From Leisingera sp. SS27 (GTDB taxonomy: Bacteria > Pseudomonadota > Alphaproteobacteria > Rhodobacterales > Rhodobacteraceae): a stretch of DNA of 64,000 nt. The notes under the pieces are model-generated. The model saw only the letters and a list, made by a program, of their open reading frames with translations, was not told where the DNA came from and searched no databases. The translations under genes and the position numbers were made by a program. Location: positions 23,619 through 87,618 of the forward strand of contig NZ_JAQNCY010000017.1 of NCBI RefSeq assembly GCF_028368855.1. Reading direction: 5' to 3'. Below are positions 1 to 9,946 of this stretch, piece by piece (the first letter of the stretch is position 1; the number at the start of each line of letters is the position of its first letter).

Positions 1-323
1 CGGTAACGGGAGGCAAGATAGCCGTAGGCGCGGCGGATCTGCCGGTTGATGCCGCGCCCCATCATCACGTCGGGGGCGCTGCCCCATCCCTTCCACTGGA
101 CACCGGATTCATAGAAGACCGACACCTGGCCGCCCATTTCCTGGCACAGCCGGTACAGCTGCCCCGCATGGGTTTCATGGCCCGCCTCCAGCGTCGACAT
201 GGTGCCATCCAGGATGATCACATGGGCATGCGGCCCGCGCAGCTTGGTTTCGCCGGAATGCTCCGAGCGCAGCGGCCGTCCAAGCCACCCTAAAACCCTC
301 TTACTCAGCTGCTTCAGAAACAT
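1..323 (-). CDS. DUF2235-family (Tle1-like alpha/beta hydrolase) protein, partial
   Basis: The first 107 codons of a gene that runs off the left edge. The start ATG at 321-323 overlaps the end of the upstream molybdopterin gene by 23 bp, which implies co-transcription. The frame reads an N-terminal helix and then HVIILDGTMSTL, followed by a stretch like the 'DGT.N' strand that opens DUF2235 proteins. DUF2235 is the catalytic domain of Tle1-type phospholipases and of many uncharacterised bacterial proteins. The Ser-Asp-His region lies outside the window, so activity cannot be judged. No type VI secretion gene is visible, so a toxin role is not supported here. Confidence 0.6.
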   Translation of the reverse strand, partial: MFLKQLSKRVLGWLGRPLRSEHSGETKLRGPHAHVIILDGTMSTLEAGHETHAGQLYRLCQEMGGQVSVFYESGVQWKGWGSAPDVMMGRGINRQIRRAYGYLASRY

Positions 324-2598
324 CCCTAAGCACTTCCCAAATCCTCAGCGGGGTGAACGGCATGTCCACTTGCCGCACGCCGCGGTCCCAGACCGCGTCC
401 TGCACCGCATTTGCAACTGCTGCCAGCGCACCGACGGTGCCCGCCTCGCCGCAGCCCTTCATCCCCATCGGGTTCTGTGTCGAAGGCACCGGCTCGGAGG
501 TAAAACCAATCATGGGGACGCCGCTGGCCCGCGGCAAGGCATAGTCCATGAACGAAGCCGTGAGCAGTTGCCCGTCCTCATCGTAGACAACCCGCTCCAG
601 CATGGCCTGTCCCAGCCCCTGCGCCACCCCGCCATGCACTTGGCCTTCGGCCAGCATCGGGTTGATCAGATTACCGAAATCGTCAACTACAGTGTAGCGC
701 TCCACGTCTGCTTGCCCAGTCTCCGGATCGATAACAATTTCGGCAATATGTACGCCATTCGGAAACGAGCGCCCCGGCAGCCGGGCCCGCGCCGCGTGAC
801 GCTGCAGATCGGTGCGGCCTTGCGCGCGGGCCATCTCTGCCGCTTCCAGCATGGATGGGGTCAAGTTGGATCCCGGTGCGCGGAAGGTATCACCGTCAAA
901 CTCGACGGTATCCTCTTCCACCCCCATCTCTTCCGCAAGGAACGGGGTAAAGGCGGAAATCATCGTTTCCACTGCAGCCAGCGTCGCGTTGGCCTGGGTG
1001 GTGACAGAACGCGAACCGCCGGTGCCGCCGCCCTGGGCAATACGGTCGCTGTCGCCCTGGATCACCTGGATCATTTCCGCCGGGATACCGCTCTGGTCGG
1101 CAAGGAACTGGGCATAGACGGTCTCATGCCCCTGCCCGTTGCTTTGCGTGCCGACATAGATGTTCACCCGGCCATCCTCCAGAAACTCCACTTCCGCGCC
1201 TTCTGAAGGATCGCCCAAAATGCTTTCGATATAGTAACAGACCCCAACGCCCCGGTACTTGCCGCGTTTACCATTTTCGGCGCGGCGCTCTGCGAATCCC
1301 TTCAGATCCGCCTCTTCTGCCGCACGGCTCAGAATCTTATCGAAGTCGCCGACGTCATAGGTCTCCCCGGTCACGGTCCCATAGGGAAAGGCTGCCGGCT
1401 TGATAAAGTTCCGCCGCCGCAGCTCCAGCGGGTCAACGCCCAATTCGCGCGCCGCGCGGTCCATCACCCGTTCCAGCACATAGATCGCCTCAGGCCGCCC
1501 GGCGCCGCGGTAGGCGTCCACTTGGGTCGTGTTGGTATAGATCCCCTCCACCTGGAGCCAAGCGGTCTGGATGTCATAGACACCGGCCAGCACCCGGCTG
1601 AACAGCTGGGTCTGGATCGGCTGCCCGAAATGGGAGTTGTAAGCGCCGAGATTGCAGCGGGTGCTGACCCGGTATGCGGTGATCTTAAGGTCTTCGTCAA
1701 AAGCCAGCTCTGCCAGCGACGTCAGATCGCGTCCGCCATTGTCGCTCAGCATCGCCTCTGTGCGGTCGGCAATCCAGAACACCGGCCGGTTCAGCATCCG
1801 TGCGGCATGGGCAACGGCAAAATATTCCGGATAGGGAAAAGCTTTCATTCCGAAACCTCCGCCCACATCGGGAATGACAACTTGGACGTCCTTTTCCTCC
1901 AGTCCCAGTTTGGCTGCCAGCTGGGACTTCATCATCCATACGCCCTGCCCGCCAAAGCTGAAAAACAGCCGTCCGTCCTGCCATTCCGCGAAACAGCCGC
2001 GCGGCTCCATTGAGTTCACGATAACCCTGTTGTCCTCAACCTGCAGGGCGGCAGTATGGGCGGCGGTGCGGAAGGCCTCAGCCGTAGCCGCCTCATCCCC
2101 CATGCCCCAGTCAAAGGCCTTATTGTCCGGCACGCTGCGGTGCAGCGGTTCGCCGCCGGGCATCAGGTCCAGCTTAATCGGCAGGTCGTCGATCTCCAGC
2201 TCAATCAGCTCACCGGCGTCACGGGCCATATCCAGTGTCTCGGCGACAACCACAGCCACCGGCTCCCCGACGTAACGCACCCGGTCGCGGGCCAGCATGG
2301 GGCGTTCGGGCGAGGCGCCGTCTGAGCCGTCCCGGTTCTTGACCGTGGTGCCGTCCATGGAGACGTTGACGCCCGCGGCCTCAAGATCCGCCAGGGTGAT
2401 CACTGCATGGACGCCTTCCGCTTCCAGCGCATCCTCGGTGTTCAGCGCCGTGATCACCCCATGCGCCACCGGGCTGCGCAGCACCCAGGCGCGTAAGGCA
2501 CCCGCCGGGGCGGCATCTTCGATGTAGTTGCCCTGCCCGGTCAGGAACCTGACGTCCTCGACCCGTTTTACCGGCTGGCTTTTCCCGAATTTGTCCAT
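301..2598 (-). CDS. Xanthine dehydrogenase/CO dehydrogenase-family molybdopterin-binding large subunit (form II CoxL-like)
   Basis: A 765-residue protein with the N-terminal hammerhead domain (about residues 15-125) and two molybdopterin cytosine dinucleotide-binding domains. It carries AYRGAGR near residue 361. That loop marks form II (BMS-type) CoxL relatives; true aerobic CO dehydrogenases carry AYXCSFR. Substrate is unknown: aldehyde, purine or other N-heterocycle hydroxylation are all possible. Medium (FAD) and small (2Fe-2S) subunit genes normally sit alongside, but neither is adjacent here: the 5' neighbour is a decarboxylase and the 3' neighbour a DUF2235 gene. A purine-rich RBS precedes ATG 2598. 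Confidence 0.9.
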   Translation of the reverse strand: MDKFGKSQPVKRVEDVRFLTGQGNYIEDAAPAGALRAWVLRSPVAHGVITALNTEDALEAEGVHAVITLADLEAAGVNVSMDGTTVKNRDGSDGASPERPMLARDRVRYVGEPVAVVVAETLDMARDAGELIELEIDDLPIKLDLMPGGEPLHRSVPDNKAFDWGMGDEAATAEAFRTAAHTAALQVEDNRVIVNSMEPRGCFAEWQDGRLFFSFGGQGVWMMKSQLAAKLGLEEKDVQVVIPDVGGGFGMKAFPYPEYFAVAHAARMLNRPVFWIADRTEAMLSDNGGRDLTSLAELAFDEDLKITAYRVSTRCNLGAYNSHFGQPIQTQLFSRVLAGVYDIQTAWLQVEGIYTNTTQVDAYRGAGRPEAIYVLERVMDRAARELGVDPLELRRRNFIKPAAFPYGTVTGETYDVGDFDKILSRAAEEADLKGFAERRAENGKRGKYRGVGVCYYIESILGDPSEGAEVEFLEDGRVNIYVGTQSNGQGHETVYAQFLADQSGIPAEMIQVIQGDSDRIAQGGGTGGSRSVTTQANATLAAVETMISAFTPFLAEEMGVEEDTVEFDGDTFRAPGSNLTPSMLEAAEMARAQGRTDLQRHAARARLPGRSFPNGVHIAEIVIDPETGQADVERYTVVDDFGNLINPMLAEGQVHGGVAQGLGQAMLERVVYDEDGQLLTASFMDYALPRASGVPMIGFTSEPVPSTQNPMGMKGCGEAGTVGALAAVANAVQDAVWDRGVRQVDMPFTPLRIWEVLRDVSEAAE

Positions 2599-2646
2599 GC
2601 TCGCCCCCTGTCCGCGCTGACTGGCTGTCCGGGGGCGAGAGTACCC

Positions 2647-3798
2647 TTAGCTGGCCGGTTGTCCAGCCAGCTCAATCACCGTCGCCACGTCACTGAGCCC
2701 ATAGCCGTTGAACTGCGTGCTCATGGCAGAGGAATAGGCGCCCAGTCCCGGAAACAGGACATAATCGCCGGTGGCGGCATCGCAGGGCAGCGGCAGCCCG
2801 TCCGGCAGCCGGTCGAGGCTGTCGCAGGTGGGGCCGAACACCACCCGCGGCTTGCGTTCTCCAGCACGGCGTTTGCCATCCGAGCCGACAACCTCAACCC
2901 GGCCTGGCAGGCCCATGTCGCGGATATCGACAAGCCCGCCATAAATTCCGTCATTGAGGAACACCACCTCGCCCGCCTTGCGCATCCCCTTGATGCGCGC
3001 CGCAAGGGTGAAGCTTTCGGAAACCATTGCCCGGCCCGGCTCGCAGATCAGCCTGGGCTTTTCGTCGCCAAAGGCTGCATCCGTCGCCGCGCCGATGGCG
3101 GCAAAGACCTTCTCCAGATCCGGCGCCACGCCATCGCGGTTGGCGGCAAATCCGCCGCCGACGTTCAGACGGGCGATTTTCACGCCGGCCTGATCGATGA
3201 TCCGCTTGGCCGCGTGGACATACTCGACCCAGGCGCTTTCGTCTTCACACTGGGTGCCGGGGTGGAAACACAGCGCCGGTGTCCAGCCCCGGGCGGCGAC
3301 CTGCTTCAGGAGCGCAACCGCTTCTTCAGGTTCAGCGCCGAACTTGCTGCCGAAATCATAGGCCGCGCCTGCGATCGGCAGCGCGAAGCGCACCGCGATT
3401 TCACAGGCGCGCGGCACCGCGTCCAGTTTCTCCAGCTCGCTCAGTTCATCCACCGACCAGCTGGCAACGCCATGTTCGATGCCAGCAGCGATCTCCGCCT
3501 CTGAACGCATCGGGTTGTTGTAATGCATCACCGCATCCGGGCTGGCGGCGCGCACCGCCTCCATCTCCGCGGGCGAGGCAACGTCAAATGCGGTGATCCC
3601 TGCCGCTACCAGATTGGACAAAACCGCCGGATGCGGGTTTGCCTTGACAGCATAGGTCACCAGACCCGGGAAGCCCGCCCGGAACCGCCGCGCCACCTCA
3701 TGCAGGACACGCGGCGAGAAATACAGGATCGGGTGATCCGGCGCGCTGCGGGAAAGGTGGGATTCAGGCGAAAGCCAGAGCGGAGGAATCTGCTGCAT
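2647..3798 (-). CDS. Ornithine/diamino acid decarboxylase, alanine-racemase fold (group IV)
   Basis: A 383-residue PLP enzyme. The Schiff-base lysine is K52 in YAVKANPHP, and GPTCDSLD (Cys about 325) matches the catalytic-cysteine loop of eukaryotic-type ornithine decarboxylases. The order and length fit the short bacterial ornithine/lysine decarboxylases, which make putrescine or cadaverine in the cytosol. It is transcribed divergently from an Lrp-type regulator, with a palindrome in the shared 105-bp gap, so regulation by that protein is likely (inference). Ornithine versus lysine preference cannot be read from the sequence. Diaminopimelate decarboxylase is less likely given the length and the Cys loop. 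Confidence 0.88.
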   Translation of the reverse strand: MQQIPPLWLSPESHLSRSAPDHPILYFSPRVLHEVARRFRAGFPGLVTYAVKANPHPAVLSNLVAAGITAFDVASPAEMEAVRAASPDAVMHYNNPMRSEAEIAAGIEHGVASWSVDELSELEKLDAVPRACEIAVRFALPIAGAAYDFGSKFGAEPEEAVALLKQVAARGWTPALCFHPGTQCEDESAWVEYVHAAKRIIDQAGVKIARLNVGGGFAANRDGVAPDLEKVFAAIGAATDAAFGDEKPRLICEPGRAMVSESFTLAARIKGMRKAGEVVFLNDGIYGGLVDIRDMGLPGRVEVVGSDGKRRAGERKPRVVFGPTCDSLDRLPDGLPLPCDAATGDYVLFPGLGAYSSAMSTQFNGYGLSDVATVIELAGQPAS

Positions 3799-3844
3799 CG
3801 GGTAACCCTCATTCGTTTTACATATTTTCCGCGAATTCTTCGTC

Positions 3845-3880
3845 GATTTCGGTCGGCATATTTACTATAGTGCCGAAATC
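3845..3880. promoter_or_regulatory. Candidate Lrp-type operator in a divergent promoter
   Basis: A perfect 8-bp inverted repeat, GATTTCGG (3845-3852) and CCGAAATC (3873-3880), with a nested CGGCA/TGCCG pair (3854-3858 and 3871-3875). The AT-rich centre TATTTACTATAG resembles a -10 region. It lies between the decarboxylase and Lrp genes, where an autoregulating Lrp/AsnC protein would bind. Confidence 0.5.
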
Positions 3881-3903
3881 AACCGTCACATCGCAGGCAT
3901 CCT

Positions 3904-4341
3904 ATGCAATCCGACGAAACAGATCAGCGCCTTGTCACCCTTCTGCGCGAGAATGCCCGCCGCCCGGTGGCGGAGCTTGCCCGCCAGCTTGGCCTTGCCC
4001 GCACCACAGTTCAGGCGAGGATCGAGCGGCTGGAAACCACAGGTGTAATCACCGGCTACACGCTCAAGACCTCTTCAGCTGCCCGCCCGCCGCTGCAGGC
4101 CACAGTGCTGATGTCGATTGAGCCGCGATCGGGGCCGGAAGTCCTGGCACGCCTGCGCAGCCTGCCTGGGGTGGAGGTGGTGCACACAACTTCTGGACGC
4201 TTTGACCTGCTGGCGCAGGTAGTGGCGCAAAGCACCGCAGAACTGGACGACACAATCGACAGAATTGCGGAGGCCCGTGGTGTGCGCTCCTCCGAAAGCC
4301 TGATCCACCTGGCCACCAAACTGGACCGCACCGGGCAGTAA
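3904..4341 (+). CDS. Lrp/AsnC family transcriptional regulator
   Basis: A 145-residue protein with an N-terminal winged HTH (about residues 4-60, including ARQLGLARTTVQARIERL) and a C-terminal RAM/AsnC ligand-binding domain (about 70-140). Family members sense amino acids as octamers. Divergence from an ornithine-type decarboxylase suggests that it senses a basic amino acid and controls that gene and its own (inference). The RBS before ATG 3904 is weak. The 3' end is only 3 bp from the convergent LysR gene. Confidence 0.92.
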   Translation: MQSDETDQRLVTLLRENARRPVAELARQLGLARTTVQARIERLETTGVITGYTLKTSSAARPPLQATVLMSIEPRSGPEVLARLRSLPGVEVVHTTSGRFDLLAQVVAQSTAELDDTIDRIAEARGVRSSESLIHLATKLDRTGQ

Positions 4342-4344
4342 GGC

Positions 4345-5226
4345 TCAGACGGCTGCCACGTAATCCAGCAGCCAGTCCCGGAACAGTTTTGCAGCGGGAC
4401 GCAGAGCGCCACCATCCGGGTAGATCAGGTGATAGGCCTCCTGCCCCTGCACTTCCACCTCCGGCAGGCAGCGCACCAGCCCGCTGGCCTTCACCACAGC
4501 ATCCGAAGCCGGGGCGCGTGCCAGCGCAATCCCCATCCCCTGTGCCGACAGCTCTGCCGCCATCAGCGAATTATCTGCAAAGAAATAACGTGCCTGACCG
4601 TGCGGCAGACGCAGGCTTTCGAACAGCTGCACCCAACTGGCCCGATGCGTGGACACCTCGATCAAGGGAAAACGGAAGAGATCCTGCGGAGAAGGGATTT
4701 GCGCAGCAATTTCTGGCGGGGCCACCGGATAGAGCACCTCGCGCAGCAGTTCGTCACCCTCGGTCCCGAACAGTGACGGGTTGCCGAAGACGATCTGCAA
4801 GTCAGTAAACTGGTTGGCAAAATCCGCCGCCATATTGCCGGTGCTAAGCGCCAGGCTGACCTGCGGATGCGCGGCCTGGAATTCCGGCAGCCGGCGTGCC
4901 AGCACCCCGTGTGCAAACAGCAGCACCGACTGCACAAACAGCCGCTGCTCGCGGCTTTCCCCGAACAGGCCGGTGGTGGCGGTTTCCAGCATCAGCAGCG
5001 ACTGCTGGACCGAGGGAAGATAGGCCCGCCCGGCCTCTGTCAGCGTCACCGCATGGGCATGCCGGTGAAACAGCGGCGTGCCCAGCTGCGTCTCCAGCGC
5101 CTTTACCTGCTGGCTGACGGCAGCAGCCGACATGTTCAGCTGCGCCGCCGCACGGGCAAAGCTTTCAGTGCGCGCTGCGGCCTCGAACACACGCAGCCAG
5201 TTCAGGGAGGGAATCCGGGTCGCCAT
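4345..5226 (-). CDS. LysR family transcriptional regulator (GcvA-like)
   Basis: A 293-residue regulator. The N-terminal winged HTH (about 5-65, with ARAAAQLNMSAAAVSQQVKAL) is of the GcvA/AmpR subtype, and a periplasmic-binding-protein-like effector domain follows. It is divergent from the sterol-desaturase-family gene at 5363, and a T-N11-A LysR box lies in the gap, so that gene is the likely target. No clear Shine-Dalgarno precedes ATG 5226. Effector unknown. Confidence 0.9.
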   Translation of the reverse strand: MATRIPSLNWLRVFEAAARTESFARAAAQLNMSAAAVSQQVKALETQLGTPLFHRHAHAVTLTEAGRAYLPSVQQSLLMLETATTGLFGESREQRLFVQSVLLFAHGVLARRLPEFQAAHPQVSLALSTGNMAADFANQFTDLQIVFGNPSLFGTEGDELLREVLYPVAPPEIAAQIPSPQDLFRFPLIEVSTHRASWVQLFESLRLPHGQARYFFADNSLMAAELSAQGMGIALARAPASDAVVKASGLVRCLPEVEVQGQEAYHLIYPDGGALRPAAKLFRDWLLDYVAAV

Positions 5227-5236
5227 GCAGTAAGGC

Positions 5237-5249
5237 TAAGCAAAACTTA
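5237..5249. promoter_or_regulatory. Candidate LysR box (T-N11-A)
   Basis: TAAG-CAAAA-CTTA is a dyad fitting the T-N11-A consensus. It lies 11 bp upstream of the LysR gene start and inside the divergent promoter region shared with the hydroxylase gene. Confidence 0.4.
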
Positions 5250-5362
5250 CCCTCACCGGCAAGACATACCGTGCTGGGATTTTCCACCCCTCCCCTAGGG
5301 TTCATGGCAGCGAACAGCCCCCACGGCAGCAGCCGCACCACCAGCCAGACGAGAGACGAGAC

Positions 5363-6364
5363 ATGACCAGTCCCGCCAATGCGCCGCGCCCCAAGCGCAA
5401 GATTTGGAACTTCACCCCCGCGCTTCCGATCCAGACCTCCCCCTATTGGGATTGGCCTTTAAGGCCGCTGGCCTCGATCAAGTACCTGCTGCAGAGCTGG
5501 AACCCTTTGGCGCTGCGGGCACTGTTGCTGGGTTTCGCCATCGTTACCTGGGCTTTCTTCACCCCGCCGCTTGACCGCATCGCCACCTTCAGCTGGGACT
5601 GGGTGGCTGAAATCTGGTTCCGCAATTTCTGCATCCTGATGGTGGTGGCCGGCGGGCTGCATCTGGCGCTTTGGAAGTACCGGACGCAAGCGGATGAATA
5701 CCGCTATGACATGCGCCCGATGATGAAAGGCGCCAAGGTCTTCACCTTCAAGAACCAGGTCTGGGACAACATGTTCTGGACCCTTGGCCCGGCACTCACC
5801 TTCTGGACCTTCTGGGAGAGCCTGATCCTTTACGCCTATGCCAACGGCTGGGTCACCATGATCACGCTTGAGGAAGATCCCGTCACTTTCGTTCTGATGA
5901 CCATCTTCATCCCCATATGGGCGGGCTTTCACTTCTACTGGCTGCACCGGCTGCTGCATGTGGGTGTGCTCTATACCAAGGTGCATGCCTGGCATCACCG
6001 CAACATCAACACCGGCCCCTGGTCCGGCCTGGCGATGCATCCAGTGGAGAGCTTTTTCCTGATGTTCGACACGATGATCTTCTTCCTGCTGCCGGGGCAT
6101 CCGGTGCTGGCGATCTTCCTACTGTTCCACCACGGCATCGGCGCCCCGACCTCGCACGCAGGGTTCGAGCATCTGAAACTCGGCAACAAGGCCAAATTCC
6201 TGGTCGGCGATTTCTTCCACCAATTGCACCACCGGTTCTTTGACTGCAATTACGGCACCTGGGAGACACCCTGGGATGAGTGGTTCAACACCTTTCATGA
6301 CGGCACCGAAGAGGGCAATGAAATGGTCAAGGAACGCCGGCGCAAGATTTGGAACACGGGCTGA
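5363..6364 (+). CDS. Sterol desaturase / fatty acid hydroxylase superfamily membrane protein
   Basis: A 333-residue integral membrane protein with several hydrophobic segments and the histidine boxes of this di-iron family: HRLLH (195-199), HAWHH (208-212) and HQLHH (286-290). These boxes bind two irons and catalyse O2-dependent hydroxylation or desaturation of lipid-like substrates. The substrate is unknown; in bacteria the family covers carotenoid, fatty acid and ornithine-lipid hydroxylases. A purine-rich RBS (GAGAGACGAGAC) precedes ATG 5363. A 20-codon ORF starting at 5304 ends in a TGA that overlaps this ATG, a possible leader. Probably controlled by the divergent LysR. Confidence 0.88.
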   Translation: MTSPANAPRPKRKIWNFTPALPIQTSPYWDWPLRPLASIKYLLQSWNPLALRALLLGFAIVTWAFFTPPLDRIATFSWDWVAEIWFRNFCILMVVAGGLHLALWKYRTQADEYRYDMRPMMKGAKVFTFKNQVWDNMFWTLGPALTFWTFWESLILYAYANGWVTMITLEEDPVTFVLMTIFIPIWAGFHFYWLHRLLHVGVLYTKVHAWHHRNINTGPWSGLAMHPVESFFLMFDTMIFFLLPGHPVLAIFLLFHHGIGAPTSHAGFEHLKLGNKAKFLVGDFFHQLHHRFFDCNYGTWETPWDEWFNTFHDGTEEGNEMVKERRRKIWNTG

Positions 6365-6678
6365 AGGCCCCTAAATTCCGTGCGGAGAGTGAAAATCGTG
6401 CGCCCGGCCCATACCGCGGAATGCGCGTCAGCAGGGGCCGGGCGGCTTTGGGTGCGGCGCCCGCCGCGGGCGCCTGAAATCCAGCACACCCAGCGGTACA
6501 GCGGGGTGCATAGTGGAAGTTCAACGCCGCAGCCTGCCTTTGGTTCCCGGAAAACCGCATCTTCCGGCACACGAAAGCTTTGCCTGCCAGCTGCCGCGCC
6601 ACAGGGCACTTTCCCTTTGCCGCCCCTTTCGGTAAGGGATAGCCCGACCCGAAATGACACGCACGCAGGACCTAGCGC
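6365..6678. other. Intergenic region upstream of valS
   Basis: This 314-bp stretch has no convincing gene. It holds a strong GC-rich hairpin, GGCGCCCG/CGGGCGCC near 6453-6472, without a T-run. No T-box features were recognised, and T-boxes are not expected in proteobacteria. Confidence 0.5.
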
Positions 6679-9600
6679 ATGGCGATGGAAAAGACATTTA
6701 ACGCGGCCGAAGCCGAAAGCCGCCTTTACAAGGCCTGGGAAGAGGCTGGCTGCTTCAAGGCAGGCGCCAACGCCAAGCCTGAAGCCTCCACCTTTTGCAT
6801 CATGATCCCGCCGCCGAACGTCACCGGCGTCTTGCACATGGGCCATGCTTTCAACAACACACTGCAGGACATCCTGATCCGGTGGAAACGCATGCAGGGA
6901 TACGACACCCTTTGGCAGCCGGGCACAGACCACGCAGGCATCGCAACGCAAATGGTGGTGGAGCGCGAGCTGGCTAAGAACCAGCAGCCGTCCCGCCGGG
7001 AACTCGGCCGCGAAAAGTTCCTGGAAAAGGTCTGGGAATGGAAGGAAAAATCCGGCGGCACCATTGTTGAACAGCTGAAACGCCTCGGTGCTTCCTGCGA
7101 TTTCTCCCGCACCGCCTTTACCATGGCAGGTGCTGCGGGCGACACCCGAACGGGCCACGAAAACTCTCCCAACTTCCACGATGCCGTGATCAAGGTCTTT
7201 GTGGAAATGTACAACAAGGGGCTGATCTACCGCGGCAAGCGGCTGGTGAACTGGGACCCGCATTTCGAGACCGCGATTTCCGACCTTGAGGTCGAGAACA
7301 TTGAGGTTGCGGGCCACATGTGGCACTTCAAATACCCGCTCGCGAACGGTGCCACCTACACCTATGTGGAAAAGGACGAAGACGGCAACGTGACCCTCGA
7401 GGAGGAGCGCGACTATATCTCCATCGCCACCACCCGGCCCGAGACCATGCTGGGCGACGGTGCGGTGGCCGTGCACCCCTCGGACGAGCGGTATGCGCCC
7501 ATCGTCGGCAAACTGTGCGAAATCCCGGTCGGCCCCAAGGAGCACCGCCGTCTGATCCCGATCATCACTGACGAGTACCCGGATAAGGACTTTGGCTCCG
7601 GCGCGGTGAAGATCACCGGCGCGCATGATTTCAATGACTATCAGGTCGCCCGTCGCGCAGGCATTCCGATGTACCGCCTGATGGACATGAAGGGTGCAAT
7701 GCGGACAGACGGCGCGCCTTATGCCGAGGCGGCGGGCATAGCCATGGCGGTGGCCAAGGGCGAGCAGACCCTGTCCGCAAACGAGGCCGACACCGTCAAC
7801 CTGGTGCCGGACGACCTGCGCGGCCGGGACCGTTTTGAAGCGCGCAAGCGGGTGGTGGAGCAGATCACCAGCGAGGGGCTGGCGGTGATGAAGACGGTCA
7901 CCAAAACCGATCCCGAGACCGGCGAAGACGTCGAAGTCCGGGAGCCCTTCGTCGAGAACAAGCCGATCATGCAGCCCTTTGGCGACCGCTCCAAGGTTGT
8001 GATTGAGCCGATGCTGACCGACCAGTGGTTCGTGGACGCCGAAAAGGTTGTCGGCCCGGCGCTGGACGCCGTCCGCAACGGCGATGTGAAGATCCTGCCG
8101 GAAAGCGGCGAGAAAACCTATTACCACTGGCTTGAAAACATCGAGCCCTGGTGCATTTCGCGCCAGCTGTGGTGGGGCCACCAGATCCCCGTCTGGTACG
8201 GGCCAAGCAAGGACCAGATTGCCGCCTTCAAGGAACACGACGGAGCGACCCCGTTTGTGGTTCAGGACCAGGTAACTTTCTGCGCCGCGTCCGCCGAAGA
8301 AGCAGAGCGGATGGCTGCTGACTACTACGGGGCGGATTGGAAGATCGAGTTTCTGAGCCATGCCTACCAGCGCGAAACAGATGCGTCTCCGATCTCGCGC
8401 ACGCTGGACGGTGTTATCGCGCTCCAGCGCGATCCCGATGTACTGGACACCTGGTTCTCCTCCGGTCTCTGGCCGATCGGTACGCTGGGCTGGCCGGAGT
8501 GGACAGCGGAAACCCAAAAATATTTCCCGACTTCGACCCTGGTCACCGGTCAGGACATTTTGTTCTTCTGGGTCGCCCGGATGATGATGATGCAGCTGGC
8601 GGTGCTGGACGACAGCCTGCCGGTCAAGGAACGCATCCCCTTCGATACCGTCTACCTGCATGGCCTTGTGCGGGACGCCAAGGGCAAGAAGATGTCGAAA
8701 TCCACCGGCAACGTGGTCGACCCGCTCGAGATCATTGACGAATTCGGCGCCGACGCGCTGCGCTTCTCTTCCGCTGCTATGGCCGCGCTTGGCGGTGTGC
8801 TGAAACTGGATATGGAGCGGCTCAAGGGCTACCGGAACTTCGGCACCAAACTGTGGAATGCGGTGAACTTTGCCCATTTCAACAACGTCTACGACGAGAC
8901 CGTCCCGGCCTATGCCTGCCCGGACGCCAAGGCGGCCGTGAACCAATGGATCGTAGGCGAGACCGCCAAGGTGCGGGTTGAGGTCGACGCCGCACTGGAA
9001 GCCTACCGTTTCAACGACGCGGCCAATGCGCTTTATGCCTTTGTCTGGGGCAAGGTCTGCGATTGGTACATCGAGCTGTCGAAGCCTCTGTTCGGCTCCG
9101 AGGATGAGGCGGTGATCGCCGAGACCCGCCAAACGCTGGGTTGGGTGCTGGACCAGTGCATGATCCTGCTGCACCCGATCATGCCCTTCATCACTGAGGA
9201 GCTGTGGGGCAACACCGCCAAGCGCGAGAAGATGCTGGTGCACGCGGATTGGCCCGCCTACGGCCCTGAACTGATCAACGCCGAGGCTGACGCCGAGATG
9301 AACTGGGTGATCACCGCGATTGAAAACATCCGCTCCACCCGCGCGCAGATGCATGTGCCTGCAGGAGCCAAGATACCAATGGTGGTCACTGAGTTCTCCG
9401 ATCAGGCCCGCTCGGCCTGGGAGAAGAACGAGGCGATGATCCAGAAACTGGCCCGCATCACCGCCCTGGAACAGGTGGAGAGTTTCCCCAAAGGCTGCGC
9501 AAGCGTGGCCGCACCGGGTGCATCCTTTGGCTTGCCTCTGGCTGACGTGATCGACGTGGACTCCGAAAAGGCCCGGCTGGAGAAAACCCTGGGCAAGCTC

Positions 9601-9762
9601 ACCAAAGAGCTGGGCGGCCTGCGCGGACGGCTGAACAACCCGAAATTCGCGGCCTCCGCGCCCGAAGACGTGGTTGCGGAAGCCAAGGCGAACCTGGCCG
9701 CGCGCGAGGAAGAGGAAGCCAAGGTCAAGGAGGCGCTGGCGCGCCTGGCCGAGATCGGCTGA
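6679..9762 (+). CDS. valS: Valyl-tRNA synthetase
   Basis: A 1027-residue class Ia synthetase that charges tRNA-Val in the cytosol. It shows the HIGH signature as HMGH (about residues 53-56) after PPPNVTG, a CP1 editing domain holding [11 protein letters not shown], the KMSKS loop near 671-675, an anticodon-binding helical domain, and a C-terminal charged coiled coil (about residues 950-1020) typical of ValRS. Full length and uninterrupted. The ATG at 6679 fits the family N-terminus. It appears to be a single-gene unit, closed by the hairpin at 9783. Confidence 0.98.
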   Translation: MAMEKTFNAAEAESRLYKAWEEAGCFKAGANAKPEASTFCIMIPPPNVTGVLHMGHAFNNTLQDILIRWKRMQGYDTLWQPGTDHAGIATQMVVERELAKNQQPSRRELGREKFLEKVWEWKEKSGGTIVEQLKRLGASCDFSRTAFTMAGAAGDTRTGHENSPNFHDAVIKVFVEMYNKGLIYRGKRLVNWDPHFETAISDLEVENIEVAGHMWHFKYPLANGATYTYVEKDEDGNVTLEEERDYISIATTRPETMLGDGAVAVHPSDERYAPIVGKLCEIPVGPKEHRRLIPIITDEYPDKDFGSGAVKITGAHDFNDYQVARRAGIPMYRLMDMKGAMRTDGAPYAEAAGIAMAVAKGEQTLSANEADTVNLVPDDLRGRDRFEARKRVVEQITSEGLAVMKTVTKTDPETGEDVEVREPFVENKPIMQPFGDRSKVVIEPMLTDQWFVDAEKVVGPALDAVRNGDVKILPESGEKTYYHWLENIEPWCISRQLWWGHQIPVWYGPSKDQIAAFKEHDGATPFVVQDQVTFCAASAEEAERMAADYYGADWKIEFLSHAYQRETDASPISRTLDGVIALQRDPDVLDTWFSSGLWPIGTLGWPEWTAETQKYFPTSTLVTGQDILFFWVARMMMMQLAVLDDSLPVKERIPFDTVYLHGLVRDAKGKKMSKSTGNVVDPLEIIDEFGADALRFSSAAMAALGGVLKLDMERLKGYRNFGTKLWNAVNFAHFNNVYDETVPAYACPDAKAAVNQWIVGETAKVRVEVDAALEAYRFNDAANALYAFVWGKVCDWYIELSKPLFGSEDEAVIAETRQTLGWVLDQCMILLHPIMPFITEELWGNTAKREKMLVHADWPAYGPELINAEADAEMNWVITAIENIRSTRAQMHVPAGAKIPMVVTEFSDQARSAWEKNEAMIQKLARITALEQVESFPKGCASVAAPGASFGLPLADVIDVDSEKARLEKTLGKLTKELGGLRGRLNNPKFAASAPEDVVAEAKANLAAREEEEAKVKEALARLAEIG

Positions 9763-9782
9763 TCCTGTTGTAAAGCTACACT

Positions 9783-9815
9783 GAAACGCCCGCCTGTCCG
9801 GTGGGCGTTTCACTT
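9783..9815 (+). terminator. Rho-independent-like terminator after valS
   Basis: The stem GAAACGCCC/GGGCGTTTC (9783-9791 and 9803-9811) is followed by a weak pyrimidine-rich tail. It lies 20 bp after the valS stop. Confidence 0.75.
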
Positions 9816-9946
9816 CTTGCCGCATTTTATTGAAACCAAACGCATTTCCAGAAATACGGGGAATTTCCTGACAACCACCCCATTGTCTTTGCAGAAGATT
9901 TGTATCAGCCTGCCCGCAACCATAAGAACAAGGGAGGCTGCAGCCC

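Noticed and set aside
1..323. Type VI secretion effector
   Set aside because: DUF2235 is shared with many non-effector proteins, and no vgrG, PAAR, adaptor or immunity gene is visible.
6365..6678. T-box or other riboswitch before valS
   Set aside because: No specifier or antiterminator features; T-boxes are not known from this group. Only a GC hairpin was seen.
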